Virus record (IMG/VR): IMGVR_UViG_3300026097_001055 | Coordinates: 1-64,000 of that record | From: a virus | Reading direction: 5' to 3' (one strand) | DNA: 64,000 nt | Shown here: piece after piece, positions 7,420 to 13,943 of the stretch | Layout of the letters: the number at the start of each line of letters is the position of its first letter | Numbering within the stretch: the first letter of the stretch is position 1 | The notes under the pieces: generated by a model | The model's input: only the letters and a program-made list of their open reading frames with translations | Told to the model about the DNA's origin: nothing | The model's database searches: none | Position numbers and translations under genes: made by a program

Positions 7420-7648
7420 TTATTTATTTAATTTATATAATACAAGTACTAAACTATCAAGATTACATTTAACTGTAGTTCCTGTAGATATTTCTTTTAC
7501 TTGTATTGTATCTTGATTAATCAGAATAAGTTCATATCCACTTTTTACCGCAATTTTTGCATTTATAAAATTCTTTGGTTTTTGCCATTATGTTTTTACA
7601 ACATGGAGAAGAAGGGGATATATTAAAGAATAAAAAAAGTGCTTTCAT
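7420..7648 (-). pseudogene. Small zinc-ribbon gene broken by a +1 frameshift
   Basis: From the ATG at 7648 the frame reads MKALFLFFNISPSSPCCKNI, then MAKTKEFYKCKNCGKKWI and stop. A second frame continues as SGYELILINQDTIQVKEIST and on to VKCNLDSLVLVLYKLNK, ending at 7420. Removing one base from the A5 run (plus-strand T5 at 7542-7546) joins both into a 75-residue protein with CKNCG and GTTVKC elements of a zinc ribbon. It is either a real mutation, a slippage site or a sequence error. The inner ATG at 7588 is an alternative start. Confidence 0.55.
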
Positions 7649-7748
7649 AATTTCTAAATTTTAAGATTATTATTTTGCAGAATAACTTTACTTATTTTAT
7701 GAGTAAATGTTTCTGCTTTTTTTAATTAATCAAATGCCCACCAGATAT

Positions 7749-8087
7749 TTAAATGTCATGATCACTGTCCATTTCTAAAGCCTGATTCTCCTCTAAATAT
7801 TGTCTATATTGGTATAGTTTATTAAGTTGTGAGTAGTTTTCTTCTAACCATTCAAACAACTCAGTAGTTTTCCTTAATAATTGATCAAGTGGGCTTTGTA
7901 TGTGACCATCTTCATTTTTTTCAGACATTATATCTTTAGGTGTGCCAACAGCCATAGCTGTTAACTCTTTCTTTGTAGATTCAATATAACCCTCTATCTC
8001 TTTTATTTTTTCATCTAATTCATATCTAGTATGAAATAACTGTCTATTCAAATAAATTTCTGTTGTGAATACTGTTCCAAATCCCAT
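7749..8087 (-). CDS. Hypothetical coiled-coil protein, 112 aa
   Basis: The N-terminus MGFGTVFTTEIYLNRQLF is followed by long charged helices (ELDEKIKEIEGYIESTKKEL; EWLEENYSQLNKLYQYRQYL), giving an elongated coiled-coil protein. The pattern looks like a family shared by many phages of this kind, without a known job. A strong terminator lies just upstream, so it starts its own unit or depends on read-through. Confidence 0.72.
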   Translation of the reverse strand: MGFGTVFTTEIYLNRQLFHTRYELDEKIKEIEGYIESTKKELTAMAVGTPKDIMSEKNEDGHIQSPLDQLLRKTTELFEWLEENYSQLNKLYQYRQYLEENQALEMDSDHDI

Positions 8088-8120
8088 AATAATTAATTTT
8101 AATTTAGTATTTTAAATAAT

Positions 8121-8147
8121 AAAAAAAGAGGGCAGTTAAGCCCTCTT
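8121..8147 (-). terminator. Intrinsic terminator
   Basis: AAGAGGGC (8126-8133) pairs perfectly with GCCCTCTT (8140-8147) around AGTTAA and is followed on the minus strand by seven T residues (8127-8121). It lies 3 bases beyond the stop of the 166-aa gene and should end that leftward transcript. Confidence 0.85.
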
Positions 8148-8149
8148 AG

Positions 8150-8650
8150 TTAATTTGTTTTTAGTTTAGGTAAGAATTTAGGATCATCTTGAATAGTTAA
8201 TTCAAAGAAGTTTTTAGGTAATATTCCTTCTTCAACAAAAAGATTAGCAATATCATTTTTTTCTATACCTAAATCTTTAAAACTAAGTGTATTTAATTGC
8301 TTTTCTTCAAAGTCATTAACAGAAGCTAAGACCCTTAAAACATTACTATTAGGAAATAAGGTTAATAAAAAATCATCACAGTATTTCTTAGTAAGTTTAT
8401 GCTTATAAACATTTAATATTCTTTGAGCTCTGTAAAATACATTATTTATACGTTTTTTCTTAGCCGTACACATTTTTTTAATTTCATCTTGTGATAGTCC
8501 TTTTAAACCATACAATGCTCTTTTATATAAATAGTTTTGATAACTATTAAAATGATCTTGTTGATAATTAACATATGTAGGTTCATTTATTTTTTGATAC
8601 TTACTGTTATGTAATTCTACTTTTTTGTTTAAATAAATTTCTTGTTTCAT
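8150..8650 (-). CDS. Hypothetical basic protein, 166 aa
   Basis: Start chosen at 8650 (MKQEIYLNKKVELHNSKYQK) and not at an earlier codon in the spacer. The first two thirds are rich in Lys, Arg and Tyr (AKKKRINNVFYRAQRILNVY), suggesting nucleic-acid binding, while the C-terminus is acidic to neutral. The family was not recognised. It is flanked by terminators on both sides, so it probably has its own promoter in the 8651-8730 spacer. Confidence 0.7.
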   Translation of the reverse strand: MKQEIYLNKKVELHNSKYQKINEPTYVNYQQDHFNSYQNYLYKRALYGLKGLSQDEIKKMCTAKKKRINNVFYRAQRILNVYKHKLTKKYCDDFLLTLFPNSNVLRVLASVNDFEEKQLNTLSFKDLGIEKNDIANLFVEEGILPKNFFELTIQDDPKFLPKLKTN

Positions 8651-8688
8651 GATCGATATACATTTAATTATTAATAAAAACAATAACA

Positions 8689-8714
8689 GAGAGGGACACG
8701 AATGTCCCCCTCCA
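8689..8714 (-). terminator. Hairpin terminator after the 157-aa gene
   Basis: GAGGGACA (8691-8698) pairs with TGTCCCCCTC (8703-8712, one bulge) around a CGAA loop. On the minus strand it follows the 157-aa gene and is succeeded by a T-rich stretch (TTATTGTTTTTATT). Good intrinsic terminator. Confidence 0.75.
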
Positions 8715-8730
8715 TTATTTATATAAAGGA

Positions 8731-9204
8731 TTATCCTTCAATATCAAAACTTGCATTAGCTTTTACTGTCTTATTTGCATTAGATGCAGCATAAGCCTCA
8801 CGTAATTCTTCAACATTATCATGTTGTACAAGTGTATCTTCAGCATTGCTCATTGCAGTGTACTGAGTTCTACGGTAAATAGGTTGTCCTTCAACAGAAC
8901 AAACAATACCTGTATCACCAGCAATTTTTAAGTCACGTTGAGGATCTTTTTCATTAAATGGAGTCAAAGACTCTTTTACAATGATTTGCCCCTGTAACTC
9001 TTGACCTGCATGAAAGTTAGCCATTTCAAGTTCTTCAACTTTTCCTGGAATTAATGCAAACACTTTACGTGCACGCAAAAACCCGTTATCATCAAACATA
9101 GTACGTGTTTGTTGAACTCTTACATACCCAAATTCAGGGTTGTTTTCTGAAACATTGATTACTTGACCTGCCTCATTTCCGATAACTTTTACTTTAGTTC
9201 CCAT
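8731..9204 (-). CDS. Conserved phage protein, 157 aa, possibly DNA-binding
   Basis: A beta-rich protein (MGTKVKVIGNEAGQVINVSE; FGYVRVQQTRT; ARKVFALIPGKVEELE) with a C-terminal acidic tail (SFDIEG at the very end). Its codons are less AT-biased than its neighbours and it is bounded by its own leader and terminator, which suggests high expression. Small highly expressed beta proteins with acidic tails in phage early regions are often single-stranded-DNA-binding proteins, but I see no decisive motif, so this is only a possibility. Confidence 0.7.
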   Translation of the reverse strand: MGTKVKVIGNEAGQVINVSENNPEFGYVRVQQTRTMFDDNGFLRARKVFALIPGKVEELEMANFHAGQELQGQIIVKESLTPFNEKDPQRDLKIAGDTGIVCSVEGQPIYRRTQYTAMSNAEDTLVQHDNVEELREAYAASNANKTVKANASFDIEG

Positions 9205-9302
9205 AACTTTTAATTTTTAGAAGTTTATAAATAAATAATTGAATTCTGTGGGTAGAAAAATACTATATCTAACAACCTACCCAAGGTTGTTAAACGAGTC
9301 AC

Positions 9303-9329
9303 ATTTATAAAATGATCAGTTTTATAAAT
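9303..9329. promoter_or_regulatory. 27-bp near-perfect palindrome upstream of the 157-aa gene
   Basis: ATTTATAAAA (9303-9312) and TTTTATAAAT (9320-9329) are perfect inverted copies around TGATCAG. Nearby (9240-9300) two overlapping hairpins, TGGGTAG/CTACCCA and AACAACC/GGTTGTT, lie in the leader of the 157-aa gene. The palindrome is a plausible repressor operator or the terminator of the 90-aa gene. Confidence 0.45.
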
Positions 9330-9346
9330 TATATATTAATTGGATC

Positions 9347-9619
9347 CTATAAATCTAAATCATCATAATTATCTTCATAAGAAAGATTATTATGAATATC
9401 TTCATCTTTTAGATCATCTGGTAGATAATCTTTATCAAGAGTTTCATCTGAAGCATCTTGTTGTCTTAACGGTTTATCATGTAATGCGGAATCAAAAAAG
9501 GGAGAAAGGTTTGAACCTGCTTTAATAGCTACAAGATACTGTATATCATCATCTGAAAGATTCAAATACTCTTCTATTGTTAGGTAAATAGTTTTACCAT
9601 TAGGTAAATTATACAGCAC
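9347..9619 (-). CDS. Hypothetical acidic protein, 90 aa
   Basis: Begins MLYNLPNGKTIYLTIEEYLN and continues LSDDDIQYLVAIKAGSNLSP; the C-terminal half is very acidic and Asn-rich (DEDIHNNLSYEDNYDDLDL). The N-terminal pattern recalls a small protein found in several large Bacteroidetes phages, of unknown role. An antisense frame at 9340-9525 is only a shadow. Confidence 0.7.
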   Translation of the reverse strand: MLYNLPNGKTIYLTIEEYLNLSDDDIQYLVAIKAGSNLSPFFDSALHDKPLRQQDASDETLDKDYLPDDLKDEDIHNNLSYEDNYDDLDL

Positions 9620-9706
9620 TTTTTTTTATTTAAGTTATGTAAATATATATTTATTAATTAAATACACAAAAACATTATTTAAATATTTTCTATTATATAG
9701 CAAACA

Positions 9707-9734
9707 AAGGAGAGTAAAATAAAATACTCTCCTT
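9707..9734. terminator. Bidirectional-looking hairpin terminator
   Basis: AAGGAGAGTA (9707-9716) pairs over 10 bases with TACTCTCCTT (9725-9734) around an 8-base A/T loop. GTTTTT follows on the plus side. On the minus strand it stands downstream of the two small membrane-protein genes and should end their transcript. Confidence 0.7.
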
Positions 9735-9763
9735 GTTTTTCACCTTAAATTAACCGATCATGA

Positions 9764-9919
9764 TTAATTTTTTGGAGTCATGAATATAAAAGCTGTTAAT
9801 ACAGCCGCCATACAACTTGTATAGCTTATCATAAACCATGGATAATCTAAATAATAACTAACTAATGATAGTAAGAAAGCTAATAAAGCTAAACTTATAA
9901 TTGCAATTTTATTCATCAT
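9764..9919 (-). CDS. Small membrane protein, 51 aa, two spans
   Basis: Two hydrophobic segments (IAIISLALLAFLLSLV and MAAVLTAFIFM) separated by YYLDYPWFMISYTSC suggest a two-pass membrane protein. The start ATG at 9919 overlaps the TGA of the upstream 59-aa gene (ATGA), so translation is coupled. Function is unknown. Confidence 0.65.
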   Translation of the reverse strand: MMNKIAIISLALLAFLLSLVSYYLDYPWFMISYTSCMAAVLTAFIFMTPKN

Positions 9920-10095
9920 GATTTATATTTTTCACTGTTAGGTGCCATTACACCGGCAAACCAAAATATAAAACCTATTGTAAACATTACAGCACTAGCA
10001 CCGTAATTAACTGTTGTTACAAGTACATAACCTGCAAACCAACCAATCAGTGCTAAGCACATCATTGTGTAAAAATAACCTGAATACTTTTTCAT
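9916..10095 (-). CDS. Small membrane protein, 59 aa, two spans
   Basis: MKKYSGYFYTMMCLALIGWF begins a protein with two membrane segments (about residues 8-27 and 34-50) and a short polar tail. It overlaps the next gene by four bases (ATGA). The pair forms a mini-operon between structured region C and a terminator. Such phage membrane pairs may alter the host envelope; no specific role can be read. Confidence 0.65.
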   Translation of the reverse strand: MKKYSGYFYTMMCLALIGWFAGYVLVTTVNYGASAVMFTIGFIFWFAGVMAPNSEKYKS

Positions 10096-10142
10096 TTTTT
10101 TTTTGTTTTTAATTAATCATATACATATATAAAGAACCACAT

Positions 10143-10857
10143 TTAAAGATTAACCATACAATCTTTAATTTCATTCCGTGCTGGTCACTTGGAATATGTG
10201 GGATAAATTTCTGGATAAATAATGTAGTAGTGATTTACTTGCGCTCCGGAAGTCACTAGATTATGGAGATACTACATTATTAAATAACCTTTGCACGCAG
10301 TTGTATGTGCTCGGAAACTTAATCCACTACACTATATGCTATACAACTGCTCACTAATGTGAGTTAGTGCAAAGGGTTATTAATTAGAGCAAGAGCCTCG
10401 GAATAACATTCCTTACTCCTACAACTAAAACTCTTATAGATAATAGTAATAGATATAGATATAGATAGAACATTTTTCTATTCATATGCTAGTCTTACCA
10501 ATGTTATGTAATAGTTGTTTGAACTAATTACAGGGAGAATGCTTTATCCTCTTATACCTGCTATATATCTACTACAATGGGAGTTATAAGTACTAAATTC
10601 AAGTGTTTGTTGAGGTTAATATATGAGGGGGTGTGTTATACCACACAACTCACTCACACTTAAAAACTCTTAATATTTCTATTCAAACCCATTAAATGTT
10701 TAAATCTTAACACTTTTTCAATAACATTTGTCTCCCACACTGGAGAACTTTAGACTCAACTACTGATAATCAACCCATTATAACTTGTTAAATCCTTAAC
10801 AGGGTTAATATTTAATAAGCAATATAAACCGTAACAACAGCTTATATTACTTATTAA
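10143..10857. ncRNA. Structured RNA region C (about 715 bases, gene-free)
   Basis: No gene fits between 10096 and 10875. At least ten stems occur in order: 10143-10151/10160-10168 (9 bp); ATTCC/GGAAT 10173-10195; AATAATGTAGTA 10218-10229/10270-10281 (12 bp); a two-part stem 10283-10296/10367-10381 enclosing GCAGTTGTAT 10297-10306/10341-10350 (10 bp); 10465-10481; TGTAAT/ATTACA 10507-10532; GTGTG/CACAC 10631-10646 extended by TGAG/CTCA; TCTCC/GGAGA 10731-10746; TGTTAA/TTAACA 10786-10801; and a 15-bp stem with one mismatch 10812-10857. CTCC 10244-10247 can pair with GGAG 10265-10268 as a pseudoknot inside the third domain. This is what large ornate phage RNAs such as GOLLD or ROOL look like, but I cannot confirm membership. 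Confidence 0.5.
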
Positions 10858-10875
10858 TGAAGACACTTAAATAAC

Positions 10876-11043
10876 TTAAATAACTATACTATCTTCTTCT
10901 TTAATAGCAAGCTTTAACTCTTCTTGTAACTTAATAGCATTATCTAATCCATTATTAACAATAGATTCAACATCACTATTTTTTAATTCAACACCGTACA
11001 AAGCACGTGTTAAATCATTGATGGCATTAATAATTCTTTTCAT
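10876..11043 (-). CDS. Hypothetical helical protein, 55 aa
   Basis: Small acidic helical protein (MKRIINAINDLTRALYGVEL at the start, LQEELKLAIKEEDSIVI at the end). Not recognised. It is preceded on the minus strand by a 32-base element shared with the 190-aa gene, probably a common promoter. It is followed by structured region C, so the RNA may be co-transcribed with it. Confidence 0.6.
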   Translation of the reverse strand: MKRIINAINDLTRALYGVELKNSDVESIVNNGLDNAIKLQEELKLAIKEEDSIVI

Positions 11044-11116
11044 GATCGTGTTTTTTAAAGATTAATAAATTATTTCTTGATATCAACTACCAGTGAGCTA
11101 ATAGCGTAATAGGTGA

Positions 11117-11148
11117 TATCAATTAAAATTAAGTATAATAAGAATGAT
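11117..11148 (-). promoter_or_regulatory. Shared 32-base promoter-like element, copy 1
   Basis: This segment matches 11793-11824 at 31 of 32 positions. Both copies lie upstream of leftward genes (starts at 11043 and 11772). Conserved core on the plus strand: AATTAAAATTAAGT then TAATAAGAATGAT. A duplicated upstream element of this kind is best explained as a promoter or activator site. Confidence 0.5.
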
Positions 11149-11155
11149 TTTTTTG

Positions 11156-11191
11156 AAAAAAAAATGCATGCTCCTGTAAAGGAACATGCAT
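11156..11191 (-). terminator. Intrinsic terminator after the 190-aa gene
   Basis: ATGCATG (11164-11170) pairs with CATGCAT (11185-11191), with CTCC/GGAA partly extending it. On the minus strand a run of eight or more T follows. It is only a few bases past the stop at 11200. Confidence 0.8.
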
Positions 11192-11199
11192 ATTTGATG

Positions 11200-11772
11200 T
11201 TATTTAACATCAAGCTTCTTGTCTGCTTTTGCAGATGAGAAGTTAGTGCCAAACTGCAAAGAGCTTTGCTCTTTCTGTTGGGCAGCAAGCCTTGCTTGCT
11301 TACGCTGAGTTAAAGCTTCAGTCATGTCAATGATTGTAGCTTGCTCTGCTTCTGCAATTGCCTTAGCAAGTGCAGCCTTATGAGTTGAGTCTGTAGCTTC
11401 AGCTAAGGCTTTACTCTTAAGGTATTGTAATTCCAAATCCTCGTCAGAGGTTGTTGGGATTACATACTGGCCTGATGCAATCTGGACAGCTTCAATTACA
11501 GTTGAGGTACCCTCACCTGTAATTCCTTCAAACTTGTGGTTTGAAGTTACTCTTACAGAACCATCTTCTTGAAGTGGTGTGTAAGTGTCAGTAGCGTTAG
11601 CGCTGACATATGCATCTTTATCTTCTTGAGATAAAAATGCTGCTTCATAAAGGAACTTAGTAGTTACTTTATTAAGCTTAGTGATTTCCTCTGTAAGAGG
11701 GTTAATCACTTCTTCTACAGAGGTTCTTTTGTAAGAACCTTTGTAGGTAAGTTGAATTTTGAGCTTGCTCAT
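11200..11772 (-). CDS. Conserved hypothetical protein, 190 aa, probably highly expressed
   Basis: Begins MSKLKIQLTYKGSYKRTSVE; the first half is Thr/Val-rich beta, the second half Ala-rich helical (LAEATDSTHKAALAKAIAEA, then RKQARLAAQQKEQ). Codon use is richer in G and C than the surrounding genes. It stands first after the divergent control region with its own promoter-like element and terminator, as expected for an abundant early protein. I do not recognise the family. An overlapping frame at 11070-11288 is a shadow. Confidence 0.72.
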   Translation of the reverse strand: MSKLKIQLTYKGSYKRTSVEEVINPLTEEITKLNKVTTKFLYEAAFLSQEDKDAYVSANATDTYTPLQEDGSVRVTSNHKFEGITGEGTSTVIEAVQIASGQYVIPTTSDEDLELQYLKSKALAEATDSTHKAALAKAIAEAEQATIIDMTEALTQRKQARLAAQQKEQSSLQFGTNFSSAKADKKLDVK

Positions 11773-11792
11773 AATTTAAAATTTAATTGATT

Positions 11793-11824
11793 TATCAATT
11801 AAAATTAAGTGTAATAAGAATGAT
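11793..11824 (-). promoter_or_regulatory. Shared 32-base promoter-like element, copy 2
   Basis: Copy 2 of the element at 11117-11148, with one mismatch. It ends 20 bases upstream of the start of the 190-aa gene. The adjacent palindrome AATTGATTTATCAATT (11785-11800) overlaps it and may serve as an operator. Confidence 0.5.
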
Positions 11825-11962
11825 GCATAGCATATGCATTATGTATATTATCTATTCAATTTTATTGAATGGATTATGTACATATATCACATGCAATAGC
11901 ATGTGCAATGAGGGGGGTACCCCGAGTTGAGACAGGCCCAGGGGGTCTGTTGGTAGGGACCT
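11825..11962. other. Hairpin cluster with GC-rich patch in the divergent region
   Basis: Within the gene-free stretch 11773-12231 several perfect hairpins follow each other: ATGCATA/TATGCAT near 11823-11839; TATGTA/TACATA enclosing ATTCAAT/ATTGAAT around 11840-11885; and CACATGC-AATA-GCATGTG around 11889-11906. Then comes a GC-rich segment (about 11911-11961) containing GGGGTACCCC and AGAC...GTCT pairings, strikingly unlike the AT-rich surroundings. It could be part of a replication origin, a structured 5' leader, or a protein-binding region. Confidence 0.4.
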
Positions 11963-12067
11963 ATCACATACCTTCATACAGTTTCTAAAAATTACCCATC
12001 ACATACTCTTACATAATCCCTAAAATTATCCCATCACACACCCTCATACAATCCCTAAAAAATACCC
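11963..12067. repeat. Three tandem 35-bp direct repeats (iteron-like)
   Basis: ATCACATAC or ATCACACAC recurs at 11963, 11998 and 12033, exactly 35 bases apart, each followed by YYTYATACARTYYCTAAAA-like sequence (the middle copy is slightly altered). The array sits between the leftward and rightward gene blocks. Tandem repeats in this position suggest binding sites for a replication initiator or a transcription regulator. Confidence 0.6.
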
Positions 12068-12164
12068 AAAATAATTTTTTTAAAAAATACAATCAGGATT
12101 TATAGGTTATATGTGTAAGATCATTTATATTTGTCATTCCTTGTTTCCAATTTACTTTAGGTAC

Positions 12165-12198
12165 AAAAATAGGATCATCGTTTGGTGGTCCTATTTTT
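12165..12198. terminator. Perfect 10-bp hairpin with T-run in the divergent region
   Basis: AAAAATAGGA (12165-12174) pairs perfectly with TCCTATTTTT (12189-12198) around a 14-base loop. It overlaps the -33 part of the rightward promoter. It might insulate the rightward operon from transcripts starting further left; a TATATTTG box at 12126-12133 could start such a transcript. Confidence 0.5.
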
Positions 12199-12211
12199 AT
12201 TTATATATTTG
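12181..12211 (+). promoter_or_regulatory. Bacteroidetes-type promoter TTTG-N19-TATATTTG
   Basis: TTTG at 12181-12184 and TATATTTG at 12204-12211 are separated by 19 bases, matching the known Bacteroidetes consensus (TTTG/TTG at -33 and TAnnTTTG at -7). It lies 20 bases upstream of the first rightward gene, so host RNA polymerase probably starts the rightward block here. Confidence 0.65.
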
Positions 12212-12231
12212 TAAAAACAAAAACCAAAAAA

Positions 12232-12405
12232 ATGAAAGAATTATTAAGTGTTGGGATTAATGAAGATGGTGCTATTATGGTGCAGTCTAGTTTACCAAAA
12301 GAGGATCTAAAAACTCTACTAAGTGAATTATTAGAGAATATAGATGAAGGAAAGACTATTGATATAGAGTCTGATGATAATGATAAACCTAAATATCTAG
12401 CATAA
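12232..12405 (+). CDS. Hypothetical acidic protein, 57 aa
   Basis: First gene of the rightward block, starting after the leader AAAACAAAAACCAAAAAA. The product is a small acidic protein (SLPKEDLKTLLSELLENIDE) of unknown role. Its stop codon overlaps the next start by one base (TAATG), so the two are coupled. Confidence 0.6.
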   Translation: MKELLSVGINEDGAIMVQSSLPKEDLKTLLSELLENIDEGKTIDIESDDNDKPKYLA

Positions 12406-12542
12406 TGTCTAAAAGTACAGGTTTAGGAAAAAAAAGAAAAGATTCTAGAGTGTCCCGGCCTGGGGTGCATGCAAAGACTAAAACGTCCAAAAGTAAGAAA
12501 TCAAAGAATTATAAGAAATCTTATAAAGGTCAAGGTAGATAA
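12405..12542 (+). CDS. Small Lys-rich basic protein, 45 aa
   Basis: A very basic peptide with the stretch SRPGVHAKTKTSKSKKSKN and end YKKSYKGQGR. This pattern (RPGVHAK.TSKSK.SKNYKK..GQGR) is one that I recall from many large Bacteroidetes and crAss-like phages, where it is conserved but uncharacterised. It probably binds nucleic acid. A longer frame in another phase (from 12469) overlaps it and is not used here. Confidence 0.65.
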   Translation: MSKSTGLGKKRKDSRVSRPGVHAKTKTSKSKKSKNYKKSYKGQGR

Positions 12543-12558
12543 ATTAAAAACCAAATAT

Positions 12559-12846
12559 ATGATAAATGAGTATAAAGTACCTACATTTGGCGAACAACTT
12601 GTAGGTATAGATTTTAATCCCTCCAACTCTGGAGAAGTAGCAGAAGTAAACGAGCTTTTTGCTAAGATTGCTAACATAATGGAAAAGAACTACAGGGAAC
12701 AGCCAAAACATGCTCTTAAGAGTTTATTGTTTGACAGTGCTGTTGGAGAAATCCTCAATGCCCAAATGAATGTAGTTAAGGTTATAACGTTAAAACATTT
12801 TAAACAAGAACAAGATGAGATTACTAGGGAAGAGAATAATGCTTAA
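12559..12846 (+). CDS. Hypothetical helical protein, 95 aa
   Basis: The start at 12559 (MINEYKVPTFGEQLVGIDFN) is chosen because the earlier possible start overlaps the basic-protein gene. The rest is helical (EVNELFAKIANIMEKNYREQ). Function unknown. Its end overlaps the GroES-like gene by 8 bases, indicating translational coupling. Confidence 0.68.
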   Translation: MINEYKVPTFGEQLVGIDFNPSNSGEVAEVNELFAKIANIMEKNYREQPKHALKSLLFDSAVGEILNAQMNVVKVITLKHFKQEQDEITREENNA

Positions 12847-13090
12847 TAGACCGGAAGAAAAAAAGTCTAACATAGAAATATCAGATGCTCAACAAAGAGA
12901 ACTTGATATGCAATTAATGAAACAGTGGACTAAACTTACTGTATTTGAGGTAGGGGATGAAGTGGATACAATTAATGCCGGGGATAAGGTATATGTGTAT
13001 GTTAATTCGTTAGCTAATGCTGAGGTACTTGAAGTAGATGGATCTAAAAAAATGATTGTATCTCTACCTGAGATAGTAGTTGTTTGGTAA
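12839..13090 (+). CDS. GroES-like co-chaperonin
   Basis: The 83-residue product has the layout of the Cpn10/GroES fold: an N-terminal strand MLNRPEE, a mobile middle, then FEVGDEV, a turn NAGDKVYVYVN, the strand AEVLEVDGSKKM and a closing PEIVVVW. In GroES the GDKV and final I-L-A-V strands have the same order. A phage GroES would dock on host GroEL to assist folding of the capsid or another large phage protein. The sequence is divergent, so the assignment rests on pattern. A strong terminator follows. Confidence 0.6.
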   Translation: MLNRPEEKKSNIEISDAQQRELDMQLMKQWTKLTVFEVGDEVDTINAGDKVYVYVNSLANAEVLEVDGSKKMIVSLPEIVVVW

Positions 13091-13112
13091 AAATAGATAA
13101 TTGAGTTTAGTA

Positions 13113-13143
13113 AAATCCTGGAATAATATTCCGGGATTTTTTT
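13113..13143 (+). terminator. Intrinsic terminator after the GroES-like gene
   Basis: AATCC-T-GGAAT (about 13114-13124) pairs with ATTCC-G-GGATT (13128-13138) around AAT, followed by a T run to 13143. It closes the first short rightward operon. Confidence 0.85.
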
Positions 13144-13163
13144 GTTTATATAGATTACTTTAG

Positions 13164-13179
13164 TTATATTATAAATATA
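13164..13179 (+). promoter_or_regulatory. Candidate phage late promoter, TTATATTA-N4-TATA
   Basis: TTATATTATAAATATA lies 31 bases before the first fibre gene and right after a terminator. Related sequences precede the scaffold gene, the 561-aa virion gene and the ring-protein operon. Promoter function is inferred from recurrence and position. Confidence 0.4.
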
Positions 13180-13209
13180 TAGTCTCGTAATAATTAAAAC
13201 TAATGAACA

Positions 13210-13905
13210 ATGGGAAGAATTGATATTTTAAACCTTAAAAAGTATTTAAAATACAAAGGTGACAATAAGTTAGCACGTATAGGACATGTAAATCATGTTA
13301 TAAATAATACAATAGCTGCTCCAGAAAATCCATCTAATGATGATATTTTAATATATAACTCTTTAACTGATGAATGGGAAGCAGAATCTTCTAGTAATTA
13401 TACTTATGAAATAGGAGAATATGTACCAGCTGAAGGAGGTGTAATTTTTCATAGATATATAGAAGCAGGTGTTGAGAATTATCTTGTAACATCAATAGTA
13501 GATGAAAGTATTAGTCAAGATTGGAGCAATATTAGTGGTTCAGCAGTAGGATCAGCTGCTGAAACTACTTGGGATGGTCAATCTAATAGTACTGCCGTAG
13601 TAGGTCAAATTGGTCATTTAACTAGTGCTGCTAGTTTATGCTTAAATTCAACAGCAGGAGGACAGAATGATTGGTATTTACCTTCTATTGATGAAATAAG
13701 TCTTTTATATCAGAATCGTTTTCATGTGCATAAATCTTTTTCAACTATTGTAGGAGCCTCTAACATTGCAAATGCCTTCTATTGGAGTAGTACAGAAGCT
13801 AATTCAGGTAATGCATATCTTTTTAACTTTGTTTTTGCTCAAACAAGCACTAATAATAAATCCAATACACATTATGTTCGTGCAATTAGAACATTTACTC
13901 TATAG
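13210..13905 (+). CDS. Tail fibre/receptor-binding protein with DUF1566-like (C-type lectin) tip
   Basis: The N-terminus (IDILNLKKYLKYKG, NKLARIGHVNHVIN) is nearly shared with the next gene and is probably a virion anchor. The C-terminal half has the DUF1566/C-type-lectin signature: NDWYLPSIDEISLLYQNR, FYWSSTEA and HYVRAIRTF. This fold displays variable loops in phage and bacterial ligand-binding proteins, including targets of diversity-generating retroelements, though no reverse transcriptase is in view. It likely contacts the host surface. Confidence 0.78.
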   Translation: MGRIDILNLKKYLKYKGDNKLARIGHVNHVINNTIAAPENPSNDDILIYNSLTDEWEAESSSNYTYEIGEYVPAEGGVIFHRYIEAGVENYLVTSIVDESISQDWSNISGSAVGSAAETTWDGQSNSTAVVGQIGHLTSAASLCLNSTAGGQNDWYLPSIDEISLLYQNRFHVHKSFSTIVGASNIANAFYWSSTEANSGNAYLFNFVFAQTSTNNKSNTHYVRAIRTFTL

Positions 13906-13943
13906 AAGCTTAAATCTTTAATAAGATTAATAATAAAATAAAA

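Noticed and set aside
9340-9525. Plus-strand frame of 61 codons opposite the 90-aa gene
   Set aside because: Low-complexity His/Leu/Tyr-rich translation typical of an antisense shadow of an acidic AT-rich gene.
10500-10560. Possible tRNA on the minus strand around a TTCAAAC loop in region C
   Set aside because: A short T-arm-like stem can be drawn, but no matching acceptor stem or anticodon arm pairs, so no tRNA is called.
12469-12558. Upstream extension of the 95-aa protein to an ATG at 12469
   Set aside because: It overlaps the conserved 45-aa basic gene in another phase; the later ATG at 12559 fits the operon.
13210-13905. Diversity-generating retroelement variable region
   Set aside because: The tip fold fits, but no template repeat or reverse transcriptase was seen in this window.
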